From: Alphaproteobacteria bacterium
GTDB taxonomy: Bacteria > Pseudomonadota > Alphaproteobacteria > RS24
Reading direction: 5' to 3'
Assembly: GCA_029248825.1 (NCBI GenBank)
Contig: JAQWIP010000065.1
Location: forward strand, 1-6,155
DNA: 6,155 nt
The notes under the pieces are model-generated. The model was not told the DNA's origin and did not search any database. It saw nothing but the letters and a program-made list of their open reading frames with translations. A program made the translations under genes and the position numbers. Below, piece by piece: positions 5,712 to 6,155 of the stretch. Position 1 is the stretch's first letter. Each line of letters opens with the position of its first letter.

Positions 5712-6155
5712 AACGCAAAACTTTGCACAATGCGCATGGTTCAGTTTCACCCGCGCACTAGCTTGCTTCAGCGTGGTGCCGATTTCAAATTCTTCTTCAT
5801 ACGGCAGTAAGGTGCAGGCCAGCACAGTGGGTTTTTCGGCCCCTTTCCGCTTCACCACCATGCGCGAGGTGGCGCACATCATATCGTTCGGGTCTACGTC
5901 CAAAAAGCCCCAGCATTCGGTTGTGATTTCGGGCACTTCCGCGCCTTCATCCATCTCGGGAAACAGCATGAGTTCTTTTGGGTTTTGGGCATCTACGCTC
6001 ACGTCTAAGGATTTAAAAAGCCGGGCAAAACCATGGCGCAAATCGTCTTCTTTATCGTTCCAGCGCGTGCGGCCTGCAACATCGATGGCAAAGCCGTGGG
6101 CGGACAACCATTGAAGCCCTTTCACCATAGGGGCCCATGTGTTTTCGCCACGTTC
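5685..6155 (-). CDS. Radical SAM protein, C-terminal cysteine-rich part (truncated at window edge)
   Basis: The last 156 codons are visible; the frame is open to the right edge (ERGENTWAP precedes the first visible Met), so the N-terminal half with the expected CX3CX2C cluster motif lies outside. The visible part reads GLQWLSAHGF-x-IDVAGRT, then LMLFPEMD, PEITTECWGFLDVDPNDMMCATSRMVVKRKG, ACTLLPYEEEF and NHAHCAKFCVLGGGSCSA. From memory this matches the tail of a radical SAM family of alphaproteobacteria. Six cysteines (visible residues 81, 94, 114, 143, 147, 154) follow a CX12CX19CX28CX3CX6C pattern, consistent with an auxiliary iron-sulfur cluster as in SPASM-type enzymes. It differs from the ArsS tail, which I recall as ending in a GSGSSC-like motif. 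It converges on the transferase operon and overlaps its last gene. The reaction is unknown. Confidence 0.7.
   Translation of the reverse strand, partial: ERGENTWAPMVKGLQWLSAHGFAIDVAGRTRWNDKEDDLRHGFARLFKSLDVSVDAQNPKELMLFPEMDEGAEVPEITTECWGFLDVDPNDMMCATSRMVVKRKGAEKPTVLACTLLPYEEEFEIGTTLKQASARVKLNHAHCAKFCVLGGGSCSA

Overview
The window looks like chromosomal DNA from a Gram-negative bacterium, most likely an alphaproteobacterium of moderate GC content. The lipid A acyltransferase points to an outer membrane. The SCP2-type thiolase, GST, DoxX and the radical SAM tail resemble alphaproteobacterial homologues from memory; no database search was possible. There is no tRNA, rRNA, CRISPR array, insertion sequence or phage gene that I can see.

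Left part (1-3356): The 3' end of an LpxL/HtrB-family acyltransferase runs off the left edge on the plus strand. It converges, 18 bp apart, on a small secreted protein of unknown function (minus strand, 385-885). After a 137-bp gap come three minus-strand genes in transcription order: a glutathione S-transferase (2721-3356), an SCP2-type thiolase (1423-2610) and a four-helix DoxX-family membrane protein (1023-1412). Thiolase and DoxX are tightly coupled: the DoxX ribosome binding site overlaps the thiolase stop codon. The GST stands 110 bp upstream of the thiolase and may be transcribed separately.

Centre (3357-3583): A 227-bp divergent intergenic region holds a good sigma70-like promoter reading rightwards (TAGACA-N18-TATAAT). 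Its -10 box sits inside an inverted repeat. Further dyads follow, including a stem that could mask the ribosome binding site of the next gene. An open frame runs through this region in phase with the next gene, but it is not protein-like.

Right part (3584-6155): A compact plus-strand operon encodes an MTA phosphorylase-type nucleoside phosphorylase, a small GT-A glycosyltransferase (TIGR04283-like) and a DUF2064 glycosyltransferase/nucleotidyltransferase-fold protein (TIGR04282-like). The first junction is a 10-nt ATG...TAG overlap, and the second is the same if the start I prefer is right. The operon ends tail-to-tail against, and overlapping by 27 bp, the cysteine-rich C-terminus of a radical SAM protein that runs off the right edge on the minus strand.

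The most interesting reading is that the right part handles a 5'-substituted 5'-deoxyadenosine. A radical SAM enzyme would make such a nucleoside, the phosphorylase would remove adenine, and the two sugar enzymes would process the remaining sugar. The two transferase families are known to co-occur with the arsenosugar radical SAM enzyme ArsS. ArsM and ArsS themselves are not in this window, and the radical SAM tail seen here is not of the ArsS type, so the substrate remains a hypothesis.
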